This document shows positions 33,861-46,004 of a stretch of DNA of 64,000 nucleotides, one piece after another. The stretch is from Filosporella fistucella (lineage: Eukaryota > Ascomycota > Leotiomycetes > Helotiales): NCBI GenBank assembly GCA_030077755.1, contig JAQJZZ010000008.1, positions 3,720,001-3,784,000 on the forward strand, read 5' to 3'. The translations under genes and the position numbers were made by a program. A model generated the notes under the pieces. That model was given only the letters and a program-made list of their open reading frames with translations. It was not told the DNA's origin and did not search any database. The first letter of the stretch is position 1; each line of letters opens with the position of its first letter.

Positions 33861-34668
33861 TTATGTTCCCGGTCCACCCAAACTCGCGACAATTCCTGAA
33901 CTTCCACCACTCCTTGCCCTTTGAGCTCTTCTCCTTGCCTTTTCACAAAGTCCCAATGCACTTAGCACCACCAACAACTCCAATTGGCCGTCTACACCAC
34001 TGTCGATGAGCAACTTCCCCCTCTTCAACCATGGCCTCGCTCCATTCTCCGCATATGCTGCAATGGTAGCTCCATTCTCATCCACAAGATGATAAATCCA
34101 ATCCTTTACTAACCCCCGCTTCTTTCTCTCTAGCCCGCTTCCAAGTAAGAACTCGTTCTCCCATCTTGATCCCATACTGCTTTCCTCCTTTCTGCACACT
34201 CTTCATCACAACTTCTTCTAAGTTCTGCCCACCTTCGCTACCTGTCCCAAGATAGAGCTTCAAATCTCTACTCATCCTGAACTTTGCCTCTCCAACAGAC
34301 TGCCCGGACTCATCTTTCCCTTGATACAATGTCAAATCCGGCTTCTTTCGTCTCCATTCACTAACGCTTCCATACCAAGCATCATAACCCCCTTTGTCAG
34401 CTGAGCGAACATGTATATCTCGTCTCTGTTTCGACATATCAGAGTCGTAGTAGAACCCATACTCTTTCGTGCTTTGGCCTGGGGGAAAGACATCACTGTA
34501 AGATGGATGATAGCTTTCCTGCTCAGTGGATGGCTCGGAGGCTCTTCGGTCTGGTGTCCAAGCACGGGCAGTGGTATCTGATTCGTAACTTCTTTCGTGA
34601 TCAGGATGAAGTAGGCTCAAGGATGGAGACGGAAAAGAAACTCCGGCAGAAACCGTTATTTTGACCAT
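33861..34668 (-). pseudogene. Fungal 'tubby-like' hypothetical family gene with frameshift
   Basis: The frame entered at 34725, with a likely start at the second ATG (34668, MVKITVS), encodes an N-terminal part ending at GERVLTWKRAREKEAG and then stops at 34078. The expected continuation (VKDWIYHLVDENG, LKRGKLLIDSG, ALGLCEKARRRAQR) is in another frame and runs to 33861. The shift lies at a run of five C (plus strand 34113-34117): with one base fewer the two parts would form one frame. No splice pair explains it. The C-terminal layout matches a common fungal family of about 250-300 aa with a predicted tubby/LURP-one-like barrel. Its function is unknown. It could be a real one-base insertion or a homopolymer sequencing error. 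Confidence 0.6.
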
Positions 34669-35247
34669 CAAACATAGTGCCCCGCCACCAGCAATACATA
34701 GTTTTTGTAACGAATATATTTTCATACTGTAATATCACGTGATATTTTGGGCAATAGATTCTGTACTGAATCTGACTCTGAAGCTGCAGAGGGTTAGGCA
34801 GGTACTTTCCAGTCACAAGATCCATTCAATCAAACCAATTGAATATCTCCATGTTTGGTGAAGGAGTGCCTGCCTGATAGCCAAAGAACAGCTCGTGTTT
34901 GAGCTGAGCAACCCCTCTTCATGGTCAGTTACTGAAACTCAGATTCTGGTTTCCGAGAATAGTCTTTTTAACCTCCTAGACAATTTGATGGGATACAATC
35001 TCATCACAACCTGTCTCATAATAAAACTGTTCACATCTACTGTTTTCTGAACTTGCATTTTCCCATCAGCTTCAACTCTTGGCCCGACTCGAAACTCTTC
35101 CAATTAGCCGAGCATCCACCCCAAATTCACCACCACAACCACATTCCGTCGACCAAAATACGACCAACTCAACTACAAAACGATGTGTGGAACAAAGTTA
35201 TAGCAATCTGAACACCATCTTCCAACCCATCCTGTTACATATCCACG
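34669..35247. promoter_or_regulatory. Divergent intergenic region, tubby-like gene / NTM1
   Basis: Short shared upstream region between divergent starts, about 0.58 kb. A CT/CA-rich leader lies just before the NTM1 ATG. No specific site is claimed. Confidence 0.4.
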
Positions 35248-36083
35248 ATGGCGGACGCAAACATTAACCATCAAGACGCTCGTGACTACTGGCAGGGCAT
35301 CGACGCTGATGTCAACGGCATGCTAGGAGGATTTCCATACATCTCGAAAGTCGACCTACAAGGCTCAAAGAACTTCCTAGCTAAGTTGGGAGTAGGCGGG
35401 AAATGTGGGGCGAAAGTCAAAAGAGCAGTGGATTGCGGTGCTGGGTGAGTTTTGAGCTCTGAGCATTATATGAGTTTTTATATAGCATTCTTGAGTTTTA
35501 AATCCAGGCTCGCTTCAGTCATTCTTTCTGCAATAGAGATCCTGTTCACTAAATTGCTGCAGAATTGGTCGCATCACAGAGGGTCTACTCCTAAGCATTG
35601 CCGAGACAGTTGATATTGTTGAACCTATCGTCAAATTTTCCGATAATCTAAAAGGAAGAGAAGGAGTAGGCCAAATCTTCAATGTGGGCCTTGAAGATTT
35701 CTCTCCAGACACAGCACCGGAATTAAAATATGATCTCATTTGGAATCAGTGGTGTCTAGGGCACCTGACAGACGCCCAACTTGTTACCTATCTGGAGAAA
35801 TCCCGAAAGGTGTTGGTAGATGGAGGGCTAGTCATCGTGAAAGAAAACATGAGTACATCAGGCGAAGATATCTTTGACGATGTGGATAGCAGCGTTACGA
35901 GGTAAGCTTCTTTCGTGAAATTTTGTAGGACACTGAAAAGCAGCTAAGTGGACTAGATGTGACGACAAGTTCCGGGATCTGTTTGCGAAGGCGAATTTCA
36001 GAATCAAGAAAACGGAAATCCAGAAAGGATTACCGAAGGAGCTGTATCCTGTAAGGATATATGCGCTCGTCCCAGAGACCTGA
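35248..36083 (+). CDS. NTM1: Alpha-N-methyltransferase NTM1 (protein N-terminal)
   Basis: Three exons, 35248-35444, 35563-35901 and 35957-36083 (introns 118 and 55 nt; GTGAGT and GTAAGC donors), giving 220 aa. Motif I is DCGAGIGRITEGLL, split by intron 1. The aspartate/glutamate after VDIVEP contacts SAM ribose in this family, and the substrate-side residues NQWCLGHLTD follow near residue 143. The start has a GATGG context and the conserved ARDYWQGI early element is present. Orthologues (yeast Tae1, human NTMT1) methylate the N terminus of X-Pro-Lys proteins such as ribosomal proteins after Met removal. Length is normal. Cytosolic/nuclear. Confidence 0.94.
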
Positions 36084-36543
36084 AATAGACCTTGGCTACC
36101 CTCCCACCTAGCAGCACGGTCGAACCTCATACTTCACCCATTCAAGCCGTTCTGAACGCACACAGTGAGGTATCACAAGCCATTGTCCTATTTCACTTCC
36201 TTGCAGTGGCCCAGAAAAGTCATCTTAATGTCAGTATCGACGATTTGGACCCACACCAAAGGAGAGATGTGCAGAGGGGAGCTCTATGAGTTTTTAGCAC
36301 ATTTTCTCAGCAAGATGTTCTTTTACATCCTCAGAATTTCAAGAAACTCTTTTCTGACAAGGTTCTATGGTTTCCGTGATCTGAGCCCAAATATGTTGTA
36401 TAACTTTCCTGTCTCAATGCTTAGACAGTATCACCCGAAGACTCTATATCGCATTTCATCTCTCCATATTGGGGAACATCTCAGATATATTTATCTTGCG
36501 ATTGCAACACTTCACATCGTATAAAGGCACAGACTTCCTATTC
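36084..36543. other. Convergent intergenic region
   Basis: 3' ends of NTM1 (plus) and the acetyltransferase gene (minus). Nothing coding is recognised. Confidence 0.45.
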
Positions 36544-37500
36544 TCAGTATTTGGTGCTATCTATCCAGATATAGTAACTCTCACAAAGCACCTTCCCTCC
36601 CAAACTCTTCATGACTCCTTCACTTGGTGCATTTCCAGAGTACACATCACTATGCGCCCATCCACTCTTCCCCTGAAACCCCAAATCTATGAACTCTCCC
36701 CTTCCTAGTCTTCCCAACAATTCTTTCGCCACAAAACTAGCTAGTCCCTTGCCCCTCTCCTCAGGTTGCACAAACAACGTAGCAAGAGTCCCATCGATAC
36801 CTATGTAACCCCACGCAACGAGCTTTCCTTCGGCATTGATGAGCCCCACGCTTGGCTGCAAAAGCAAAGTTGCTCTCTGTCTGGGAATACTAGAAGTTGA
36901 AATAACTGTGTCTAATTGACCTTCGGGCACTCTTGAGGTCAAGTAGCCTTCTGGCAATTCCTCGTGAATATCCAGTTTTGGTAAAGTGGTGAGATCAATC
37001 ATCCAGAGTTTCCACCTCGTCCTCCTTTCCACAGCGTCTCTAGCTTCACCTATACGTAGGAGAACATCGGCAAGACGTTCATGCAAGCATGCGAACTTTA
37101 GGGTTGGAGAGAATGGCCAGCCAGGAGCGGAGGGGATTTCTGTGTCTCGTAAGAAACGGATAGTAGCTTCCAAGTGTGCGGTCAAGATTTCTGTTTGAGA
37201 GGGGTTGAGGGGCTCGGTGAGAGGGTTTGGGAGTGACATGAATGGATTGAACAACCAGATTTGGGATTCGGCATGCCGAGAACGGTCAGCAAAAATAATT
37301 GTATAATCTGATGGGACTTCTTTGGCATTGGGTGGAAATGTAGCTGCAAAGAGACAGTGCCGAGAAGGAACGTTGTGAGGCGCAATAAGGCGGTTGTAGA
37401 TAGGGTTACTTTGTGGAAGGTGTGGATGAAGGAGGGGTAAAAACGTGGTTATGGCAAGGTTTTGAGGGTGCTGGTGGAACTCGACTTGAAGATTTCCCAT
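36544..37500 (-). CDS. GNAT-family N-acetyltransferase (FR47-like)
   Basis: 318 aa from the ATG at 37500. The acetyl-CoA region is visible near the C terminus: the beta-strand GLINAEGKLVAWGYIGIDG, then LATLFVQPEERGKGLASFVAKELL, whose ERGKGLA is the Q/RxxGxG/A motif A that binds the CoA pyrophosphate. This is the glycine N-acyltransferase/FR47-like arrangement in fungi. The substrate is unknown. The frame is open upstream of the ATG, and an acceptor-like CGACAG plus an ATG reading MALSYTWRR (about 37,720) with a GTCAGT donor could add an extra 5' exon. I prefer the simple model. It is divergent from the sedolisin gene. Confidence 0.78.
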   Translation of the reverse strand: MGNLQVEFHQHPQNLAITTFLPLLHPHLPQSNPIYNRLIAPHNVPSRHCLFAATFPPNAKEVPSDYTIIFADRSRHAESQIWLFNPFMSLPNPLTEPLNPSQTEILTAHLEATIRFLRDTEIPSAPGWPFSPTLKFACLHERLADVLLRIGEARDAVERRTRWKLWMIDLTTLPKLDIHEELPEGYLTSRVPEGQLDTVISTSSIPRQRATLLLQPSVGLINAEGKLVAWGYIGIDGTLATLFVQPEERGKGLASFVAKELLGRLGRGEFIDLGFQGKSGWAHSDVYSGNAPSEGVMKSLGGKVLCESYYIWIDSTKY

Positions 37501-38378
37501 CTCGGATGTGACCTGGAGGAGCTTGGAGTTTGTTAGTGATATTACAGAGCATATATCTAGCTGGATAACCTGTCGGAAGAAAGGGATGCGGTGTGGTAGA
37601 TCCGTGGATTTCGTTGGATCTGTTAAGTCGATAGCTCAGCGAATATTGAGATTGAAATATCCCAATGTTACTGACCTTCCTAGTGATTGCTCTTGACCTC
37701 CTCCAAGTGTAACTAAGAGCCAAATTATCGCGCTTCGCTACAGAGGAACAGAGGAAGAGGCACCTTCTTGTACTACGTTATGCAGATGATGTTACATCGC
37801 ACGTGATCAGCCCCCATCTTTATATCCAATCTTTCGGCAAGGAGTCATTTGATACACGCAAGCACCTTCCTCTTCATCCTCTACTCTGGGCGTTAGTCTG
37901 CTTTGACAAGAAACTACCATTTGGCAATGGATATGACGTCCTTTCGGCAAAACTCCTACAGGTTTTGAGCACCGTGTATAGTACATGGAAAACTCTAAAC
38001 ATGGCAAACATGTTTTTATCATGGCCCAATTCTGTGGAACGTTTCCTTCCCTTGGCAGTCAACGGTCATGTTGCCAATTCAATGCAGCTTTCCTCTCATC
38101 TATCTTTCTTCATACCCAGGTTCACTCATTACCATGCTTCAAATTTTTAAAGAACCTGACGGCTGGGCACCTGAGGGACAAGTACATATCTTAGCTTTCT
38201 ATTCCAGGACGATCATCTCACGGTAACATGCCACATGGTGAACGGTGAGCTGGCGTTAATTACCTCGTGCTTCACGGCGTACAAGGGAAATGGTGTTTTT
38301 ATCTCTTAAAGTGCTTGCATCTCATGGTTTTGATGTACCTTAGTTCATTTTGTGTTCTGCTTGAGATTCCTGTTCACA
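37501..38378. promoter_or_regulatory. Divergent intergenic region, acetyltransferase / sedolisin
   Basis: Presumed promoters of two divergent genes. The left 220 nt could hold an additional first exon of the acetyltransferase. Nothing else is seen. Confidence 0.35.
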
Positions 38379-40897
38379 ATGCTTTTTCTCTCATTAGCTT
38401 CAGCCCTTGCAATCGCTGGAATAATCCAAGCTGCTGATATACCAGATTCTCATGTCTCCCATGAGAAACGCGATGAATTAACCTCAAAGCAATGGGTGAA
38501 ACGAGAGAAAATATCGTCCATGATGATCCTACCGATGAGGATCGGGCTCACCCAGAACAATTTAGACAAAGGGATGGACTATCTCATGGATGTGTGGGTA
38601 GTTGGGTATTTTCGAAGACATACTCTGACTCAAGGCAGTTCCGACCCAGACTCGATAAATTACGGCAAGCATTGGAGTTCTGCTGAAGTCATTAAAATGT
38701 TCGCCCCAAACCAGCAAACAGTCGACGCTGTCAAGGCATGGCTTGTGAGCTCGGGCATTGATTCGAGGCGCATTTTTCACTCGGAAAACAAAGGATGGTT
38801 AGCATTCGATGCTTTTACGGAAGAGGCAGAAAATCTGCTGCATACCGAGTATTATGCATATGAACATGCAGCAGGTCATATTGCTCCAGCCTGCGAAAGG
38901 TAAGTACGCAACTCTCTAATAACCAATTATGCTTCCCAGGCCTCTAATACCCTCAGCTACTATGTGCCAAAGCATATTCAAGAACACATCGACTACATTA
39001 CCCCTGGTGTCAAGCTTCTATCCCCCGAGAGACGAGGCCGGAAGCCAAAACGAAGCTTTGGTTCCCACCCCGGGCAACAACGTGCTCCACCCATCAAGTC
39101 AATAAAAGGATCCCTCGCAAATCCTGGGCCTAATGTCACAACGTGCGATCAATTCGTCACTCCAGCTTGCATAAGAGCACTGTATCAAATTTCAGAGATA
39201 CCAGAATACCCAAATGGAAAGCCCCATCCCAATAATTCCATTGGCGTATACGAGAGCGGAGATTGGTATGGCCAAGAAGATATGGACCTTTTCTTCTCCA
39301 ATTTCACGGCCATACCAGTTGGAACAGCGCCGATAACCAAATCTGTCGATGCTCTACCTCCGACCTTTCCCGGAGGAGAAGGCGAGTCTGAATTAGACTT
39401 CCAGCTGATATATCCTTTGGTATATCCTCAAACTTTGACTTTATATCAGGTCGACGACGTGTGGTACGCCACTTTTGGGGCACCTCCAGGTGCTGTAAGT
39501 ATACTGAGAGTTGAAGTTATGTGGTTTCTCTGGGGAAAAGCAGCTGACTTCGATACAGTTTAACACGTTTCTTGATGCAATTGATGGAGTGAGTTAAGAT
39601 CGGCAGACCTATGAATAAGTAACTGACGTATATTGAAGTCCTACTGCACTTACAAGGCTTTCGGGGAGACAGGAAACGATGGCAAGTATTTTCCACATAT
39701 TTTGTGCGCTGTGAATACACTGATACCTTCTAGCTATTGACCCAGCCTATCCTGATCCTTTCCAGGGCTTTGGTGACGGATATAAGGGGGAGCTGATGTG
39801 TGGAGTCTACAAGGTCAGTCATCCCACCATGCCTCTCTACACACTAAGTATTTGTCAGCCAACAAACGTAATCTCTGTGTCTTATGGGGGACAAGAAGCA
39901 TCACTCCCGGCATATTATCAGAAACGCCAATGCAACGAGTGAGGCTCTTTCCCATTCTCTGATCTCCTACCCACTCACCGCTATAGATTCATGAAGCTCG
40001 GATTGCAAGGAATCTCGATATTTTGGGCATCTGGTGATGATGGAGTAGGCGCTCCCCCATACTGGAATGAGAACCCAAATGGCTGTCTTGGTGAAGGGGG
40101 AAAGATTTTTACACCAGCTTTTCCAAATACGTATATCTGACGCACCACTGCTCACACTTTCTGCTCTATTGACAAAACTTCAGTTGCCCATATATCACAA
40201 ACGTCGGAGCTACAAAGATCCTGCCAAATCGGACAGTCTTCGATCCTGAAAGCGGAGTATTCGATCCTGCTGGCCATCCATGGCAAAGAGACTACTCTTC
40301 AGGCGGCGGTTTCAGTAACATCTACCCCTCACCTGCGTACCAAAAGAAAGCTCTGTCAACGTACTTTGACAAACACGATCCAGGATACAAACACTATCGT
40401 GGGAATGATAGTTTCGGCAAAGATGGCGGTATCTTTAACAGAGCTGGTCGAGGGTAAGTAGAACCATATACCTTCACAACAGTAGTATGGGTGAATGAGA
40501 ACGAACTGTGACAGATATCCTGACGTCTCAGCAAACGGCGACAACACAGCTGTCATTTTCAGTGGAGAGCTTGGCATCTCAGGCGGCACATCAGCCAGCA
40601 CTCCCATCTTCGCCTCTCTCATCAACCGCATCAACGAGATGCGTCTGAATGCTGGCAAGACTACGGTCGGGTTTGTGAATCCCGCTCTATATGCTAACCC
40701 AAAGCTGCTGAACGATATTACTGAGGGCAAGAACCCTGGATGTGGGACCGATGGGTTTAAAGCTGTGCCTGGATGGGATCCAGTAACAGGACTTGGTGAG
40801 TTCTGGTGGAAAAGAGTCAGGATCCTAAAGAGTACTAACGCAGATAGGAACACCGAATTATCCTAAGATGGTGGAATTCTTCATGGGGTTGCCATGA
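38379..40897 (+). CDS. Secreted sedolisin-type serine-carboxyl peptidase (S53)
   Basis: Ten exons: 38379-38899, 38957-39494, 39559-39588, 39639-39681, 39734-39813, 39859-39938, 39987-40130, 40184-40453, 40515-40795 and 40848-40897, giving 678 aa. All phases join. The intron after 39681 uses a GC donor (GGCAAGT). The start is the first ATG after a GTG-initiated extension and gives a signal peptide (MLFLSLASALAIA). Residues about 50-185 are the pro-kumamolisin activation domain. The catalytic domain has the Glu and Asp in GESELDFQ, the oxyanion Asp in ASGDDGVG, nucleophile Ser in GGTSASTP, and the calcium-site end GWDPVTGLGTPNYP. This is the acid-active tripeptidyl-peptidase/sedolisin family, secreted for protein degradation at low pH. 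Confidence 0.93.
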
Positions 40898-41724
40898 GGT
40901 GGCTGGATTGGAAGTTGAAAATGAATGTGAGAGGAGTAAAAGATGGGCTATGATAGAGGGAACATTCTTTCACAGATAGTGAGGGTGATAATGGATAGAT
41001 TTGTCATGAAAGCACCAGGCAGTAATGATGAAATGGACTTTTCTTTCGTCCAAGGCATAGGATAGCAGTGAAGCAGAACTCAGATGATCTTGAACGAGCA
41101 ACGGGAACAGGAGGTATCGCGCAACTACCTGACGAAACTAATCGTGGCATGTATTCACAGCAATGAAGTCTGCTATGACCAGGAAGGGTATTCTATCAAC
41201 CATGGGTTCCTGACTAATAATAGCCTCTTGATGCTGTGTATTTGTGGCACAGCATTCAGCCATTCAACCTGCCTTCACCAACCTTGCGTCAACTTAAACT
41301 CGGATCGCACAGGTGAATCTGCCAGTAGCAACGAAAAAAACAGGATTGTGGAAGCTGCGAAGACAAGGTGCTGTTATGGAGGATAGTAATAGAACAATTA
41401 AGACGCAAAAGAGTCTGCCATTGGCGAACTATATACATACATATCTGATACTAGGTAGCAAATACAGCGAGCTCGTGGTCCAGCAGAAATACAAAACATC
41501 ATGACAAAAGACTTGATTTGATTTGATTGGTATTCCTTCTATAAACCTCTTTTTCCAAGTGAGGAGGTAAGCATCGAATCCCTCGAGCGCCACGTACGCC
41601 AAATGATCACCTACCCCATGATATCCCCATCTCCCATGCATGCAAAGAAATGTCACCCAGACAGACACGCTAAAAGTACACTCAAATCTAGTCGTGGCAA
41701 ATCATCCCCTTCTCCTCATATCAA
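40898..41724. other. Convergent intergenic region
   Basis: 3' flanks of the sedolisin and first DUF5672 genes. No coding region is recognised. Confidence 0.45.
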
Positions 41725-42891
41725 TCACCTAACCGGCTTCTTCTGATTTTCCTTGCCAGCTTCTTCCTCCTTTTTTTTCGGATCGATGATTTCGCCTTCG
41801 TGGTTATCACCTTCGCATCTCTCGCGCTCCAATTTCATGGGCATGATTATAGCGAGTTCGGGACAGTATTCGAAGTTTCCTTTCCGGCGCTCTTTATTCT
41901 TCCATACATCGTCTGCGAGGTTTCCCCCTCCGTCTCGGACGTGGTATCCCATGGGTTTCTCGTGCCATACTGATTCTACTGAGAAATGATCCTCCTGTGC
42001 TCCATTTGCTACTTTTGCTCCAGGTAGAACTGTAATTCTTTTGCCGAACCATTCATCTTCGGGCTCGGTATCATTATATCTGGATTGGAAACCTAGAATC
42101 TGTCTGACTGAAGAAATTCTGCGAAGTGAAAGTCCGCCATTTCCTGCAAATCTGTCATTTTCGGATCTGTGGGAATGTGTTAGCAACATAATTTCCTCAA
42201 TTTTACGAGCTTCTTACCTTGGTGCACCAGCCCAGTTGTAGTCCAACCAATCATTCAAGCTGTCATCAGATCTAGCACACATAATGCTGTCCGATTCATA
42301 CTTCAAGAGCCATTCCACACCAGGTAGAAACTCATCATAAAACCGAATATCCGTCAGCATGCGGTAGACTTCCTCCTTGCTGTCTATTGACCACGGCTTG
42401 GGCAGAACCATCATATCCAATTTCCCATTTGCCTCCTGATACTGGGTTGCAAAGCTGCGAGAAACGCTGATGACACTTTTGTTTGTGCCAATGAAAACGA
42501 ATCTCCAGTCCGGAGGGACGACTGCGATCATGTGTAGGATTTGTGGTACTAGATGTGGAATTGGGCGACCTTCGATCAGGAGCGCGACTTTCGAAGAATT
42601 GAACTGCGTTTTCGGATCGTAATTAGGATGCCAGTCAACCTTGACCGCGGGTAAGTGCTCGATCGCATCGTTGTACTTCTCCCTCGCGAGATCTTTGACT
42701 GTTTGTTTGTATTGCGGTAGTACATGGGCAATAGACCATCTATTCCCAAGAAATTAGTATCCCATGGGCGCAGAAACTGGTAGGAGGAAACCTTACGTTA
42801 TTATTAAAGAGATCGCTATTATGATACGCTGCTTGTTTATGACAAAAATGCCACTGCCCAAAGAGCCGGAGCCAGCATGTATTGTCGACAT
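41725..42891 (-). CDS. DUF5672 protein 1, membrane-anchored putative glycosyltransferase
   Basis: Three exons, 42891-42797, 42739-42218 and 42166-41725 (introns 57 and 51 nt; GTAAGG and GTAAGA donors; phase 2 both), giving 352 aa. The N terminus has a signal-anchor helix at about 21-40 (RIIIAISLIITWSIAHVL), so type II Golgi topology is inferred. The DUF5672 domain shows VALLIEGRPIPHLVPQILH, VVPPDWRFVFIG, YESDSIMCARS, WLDYNWAGAPR and NGGLSLRR, then the C-terminal MGYHVRDGG and YCPELAIIM. DUF5672 proteins are believed to be glycosyltransferase-like, but no activity is established that I know of. Two paralogues lie within 9 kb. The C terminus is a lysine/glutamate-rich tail. Confidence 0.83.
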
Positions 42892-44394
42892 TGCTCCCCG
42901 CGACCAAGGTGTTTCCTCCGCTGTCAAGAATCTCCTGGTGTTTCCTTTCGAGGTCGCGAAGTGCAAGGTGTGTATAGATGGATTGCGTAAGTGTCCTAGT
43001 CGACAACCTAAGGCTTCAATTGGTAATTGCTTGTTTGCGAAAGTGCATAATTGGCGACTCCTCCGACTGAGTCGAATAAACAACTTGACTTTGGCGGTTT
43101 TGGTGTGAGGTGAAATGAGGGTGAGGCGGAAATATGGAGTGGAGGTGGTCAGCTTTGAACTAAAGTAGAGTACTTCTTTTCCAGAATAGTGACTTTTCGT
43201 AATGTACAATGGTACGAAACGTGAAGTGGGACAAGACTCGCCGGGTTTCGATAGGGCGCAGACTTTGGGGAGTAGGGTGGTATTGATGGTCTGCTGGGGT
43301 GTGTGTACGAAGTACAAATAGATAGGCAAGGTAGGTAAGCTCTGGGGTCTCGGTCGTGGACACTAGGGGATTACGAATTAGCAGGCGGTGATGCCGCTGA
43401 GGTGAAGTGGTGCTTTTCGATGAAGTGGAGTGCTGCACAATGTTACTCAGTGAAATGCATCGCAATAATAAACTTCCTGACTCCGCAGCCTGTCAAAGAC
43501 TCAAACTGCTGATGGATGCAGTTATTCTTTGCCTCCCTGTAAGCTCGTGCTCGTGTTGTTCACTTCCGGGCTTGCGATTCAAGCCCAGCCGAAGGTGAGT
43601 GCGGGATGCTGACGGGGATCATCGGCCCACCGAAGCGTAATATATCGTAATCTGAATTAGAGTTTACCCACTAAATTACACCCTGCTGTTATACTCACCC
43701 TACAAGTCAACTAATGTTACCCCTCTCCAAGTTCTAGACATACACCCTTGGCAAAGATCAAACGCCACCTAATTCCATCTTCTGCAAGGGTCTGCAATCC
43801 AGATAAGAAAAGGGGTCGTTGATACATTTTCCTCAAACGGGTCAAGAGATGTCTCAAACAGCTGAGAAAAAGTTTCTTTGAGATCGGCGGAGATCGGCCG
43901 CATTGCTCCGTGGCTGCAAGTATCAATCTGTGGCTTCAAGTACCGACCCGTTTGATACTTGTCTTATTGTCCCGCAAGCCTCATGTTTACCTCTTCTTGT
44001 ATATCAAAGGGAGCATTTCCCCCTGAGTAAGGACAGGTTTGAGATCTCACTGCAAATATTCCATCCCTGATTTGCAGCTCCAATATCTCACTCCTGCCCC
44101 CAACAGATCTCAGACTCCCGAGATCAGGGCTAGGCTCTGGGAATGCCACCTCTGTCATTTACATTCCCACCAACATCCTACGAAACTCCTGTGATGCCCT
44201 CAATAGTGAAGATCATCATCGTGGGCAATATTTGCAGGCAAGGAAATCTTCAAGCCTTTCATCATGTAGATCTCTCGGAAAAGATTTCCAGAGAAAGTTG
44301 TTTGTATCAATGAAAGAAAAGAAAATGTCAAGCTTTCATTCTGTGTCCAAGATACCTCTCGTCATTGTGAAAATATCCTGCTCTGCTTTTAAAA
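42892..44394. promoter_or_regulatory. Divergent intergenic region, DUF5672-1 / GT-like gene
   Basis: 1.5 kb between divergent starts. No supported gene. Short minus-strand frames (for example 44158-43964) have no family features. Confidence 0.4.
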
Positions 44395-45564
44395 ATGGCT
44401 GAAAGCAGTCGTTTGTTTGTCTTTGTGGCGTGCACATTCCTTCTTCTGTTTCTCTGCTACAATGTTATCGTAAGACTCTTACCTTGCCTCTACTTCTGCA
44501 TAATTGTGTAGTTTAGTCTGGCAGTGAACGATACACTGATATGTGCTCTAGCAGGTGCCTACCTCATCTACATCTTCATCAATACTGTTAGCGGGCCCCT
44601 CATTCCCCCTTTCCGACTCTCAACCTCTGGACTCAATAGCTATTGAAATCAATCCATCTAATGGTCGTCCTCCGCCTCCTAAGAAACCAAGTAGATACTC
44701 CCATGGAGCCGCCAATGCGGATGCCGACAGACCATTGATTACATATGTATATTCCGAGAGCGCATTTGGAAGAATAAATCTCCAGTTCTTCGTTAAACAT
44801 GGGCTTCATTCGGCGGCTGATTTCATATTCATACTCAATGGGCCTACAGATGTGGATGAGAAGATCATCCCGAAGAAGGTGAAACACGTTCGAGTCATAA
44901 AAAGGTCGAATACCTGTTTTGATCTGGGTGCTCATGCAGTGGTGTTAAATAGTGTTGTGGGACGCGGCAAGCTGAGGGATAGGTACAAGAGATTCATTTT
45001 GATGAATGCAAGTATACGGGGTCCATTGATGCCGCATTGGAGTAGAGAGTGTTGGAGTGATGCCTATCTAAGCAAATTGAATGACAAAGTGAGGGTATGT
45101 CTCTTCACTTCTAGGTAGGAGATAATGTATTAATTAGAGAGTAGCTGGTAGGCTCAACCATCAACTGTCACAGAGGCATCAATCAACACGTCCAATCCAT
45201 GATCTGGGCTACCGACAGCACCGGCCTCGACATCATCCTCACCAAAGAAGGTATCAACGACTGTTTCCCCACTTTACAAGCAGCCATGAACGCCGAAGTA
45301 CGCACTACACCACTCATCCGTTCCAAAGGCTACGAAGTAGACGTCATGTTATCAGTCTACCAAACGGTACCAGATTACAAGTATGTGGAATGTAAAGATA
45401 CCGACGATTTCCTGTACGAAGGTGCTTATTTTGGGTTCACGGTGCATCCGTTTGAGACGCTATTTGTAAAGAGCGGGAGGGGCATGCAGGAAAATTTGTT
45501 GCAGAGGTTGAGTGAGTGGCAAACGAAGAGTAATTATAGTAGTTATGATGTTTGTAATAAATAA
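44395..45564 (+). CDS. Type II membrane glycosyltransferase-like protein
   Basis: Three exons, 44395-44469, 44555-45094 and 45145-45564 (introns 85 and 50 nt; GTAAGA and GTATGT donors; phase 0 both), giving 344 aa. Residues 6-24 are a signal anchor (LFVFVACTFLLLFLCYNVI), then a Ser/Pro linker. The domain has AADFIFILNG, the VRVIKRSNTCFDLGAH block, RYKRFILMNASIRGP, ECWSDAYLSKLNDKV and LVGSTINCHRG...HVQSMIWATD, then AEVRTTPLIRSKGYEVD and YFGFTVHPFETLFVKSGR. I recall near-identical motif order in fungal and bacterial proteins annotated only as putative glycosyltransferases. It sits between DUF5672 genes 1 and 2. Donor sugar and acceptor are unknown. Golgi location is inferred. Confidence 0.8.
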
Positions 45565-45646
45565 ATGAGATTTTGGTTGGACGCCCTTAAAAATAACGTG
45601 CTAAAAGTGTTGAACTGTGTTAGTGATCTCATACGACAATAATGAA

Positions 45647-45688
45647 AGGTGGTTGATGACAGGTGGTTGATGACAGGTGGTTAATGAC
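45647..45688. repeat. 14-bp tandem repeat, three copies
   Basis: Unit AGGTGGTTGATGAC at 45647-45660 and 45661-45674, with a third copy at 45675-45688 differing by one base. It lies in the convergent spacer just after the GT-like gene. Confidence 0.9.
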
Positions 45689-46004
45689 AGGGGCTAAGTC
45701 TAGCCGGATTCATTGGGGGATCAAATAACGTAGTGCTTGAGGCTAGATTTGAGGCTCTTCATTTAGTACTTACCTGTGCAATGTCTTAACATACCAGGAT
45801 GAAATTGTCAAAATGCTTACATACAGCAACCATTTGAGGGACGATTGTTATCCAAATTTAGTAAGTTGACTAGACTAGATAACTCAGATAATCCGCCTCT
45901 AAACACCAGCATGATCCAAGTGGACTGCTGTAATGTTACCAAAACTCCTGTCCATGCATGCTAAACCCCCTTCTAAAATGACCCAAAAGGAATACAAGAA
46001 CATC
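45689..46004. other. Convergent spacer
   Basis: 3' flanks of the GT-like gene and DUF5672 gene 2. Nothing coding is seen. Confidence 0.45.

Noticed and set aside
37406..37723. Minus-strand frame as a separate gene or upstream exon of the acetyltransferase
   Set aside because: Not protein-like overall. An extra first exon is possible but its splice pair is weak.
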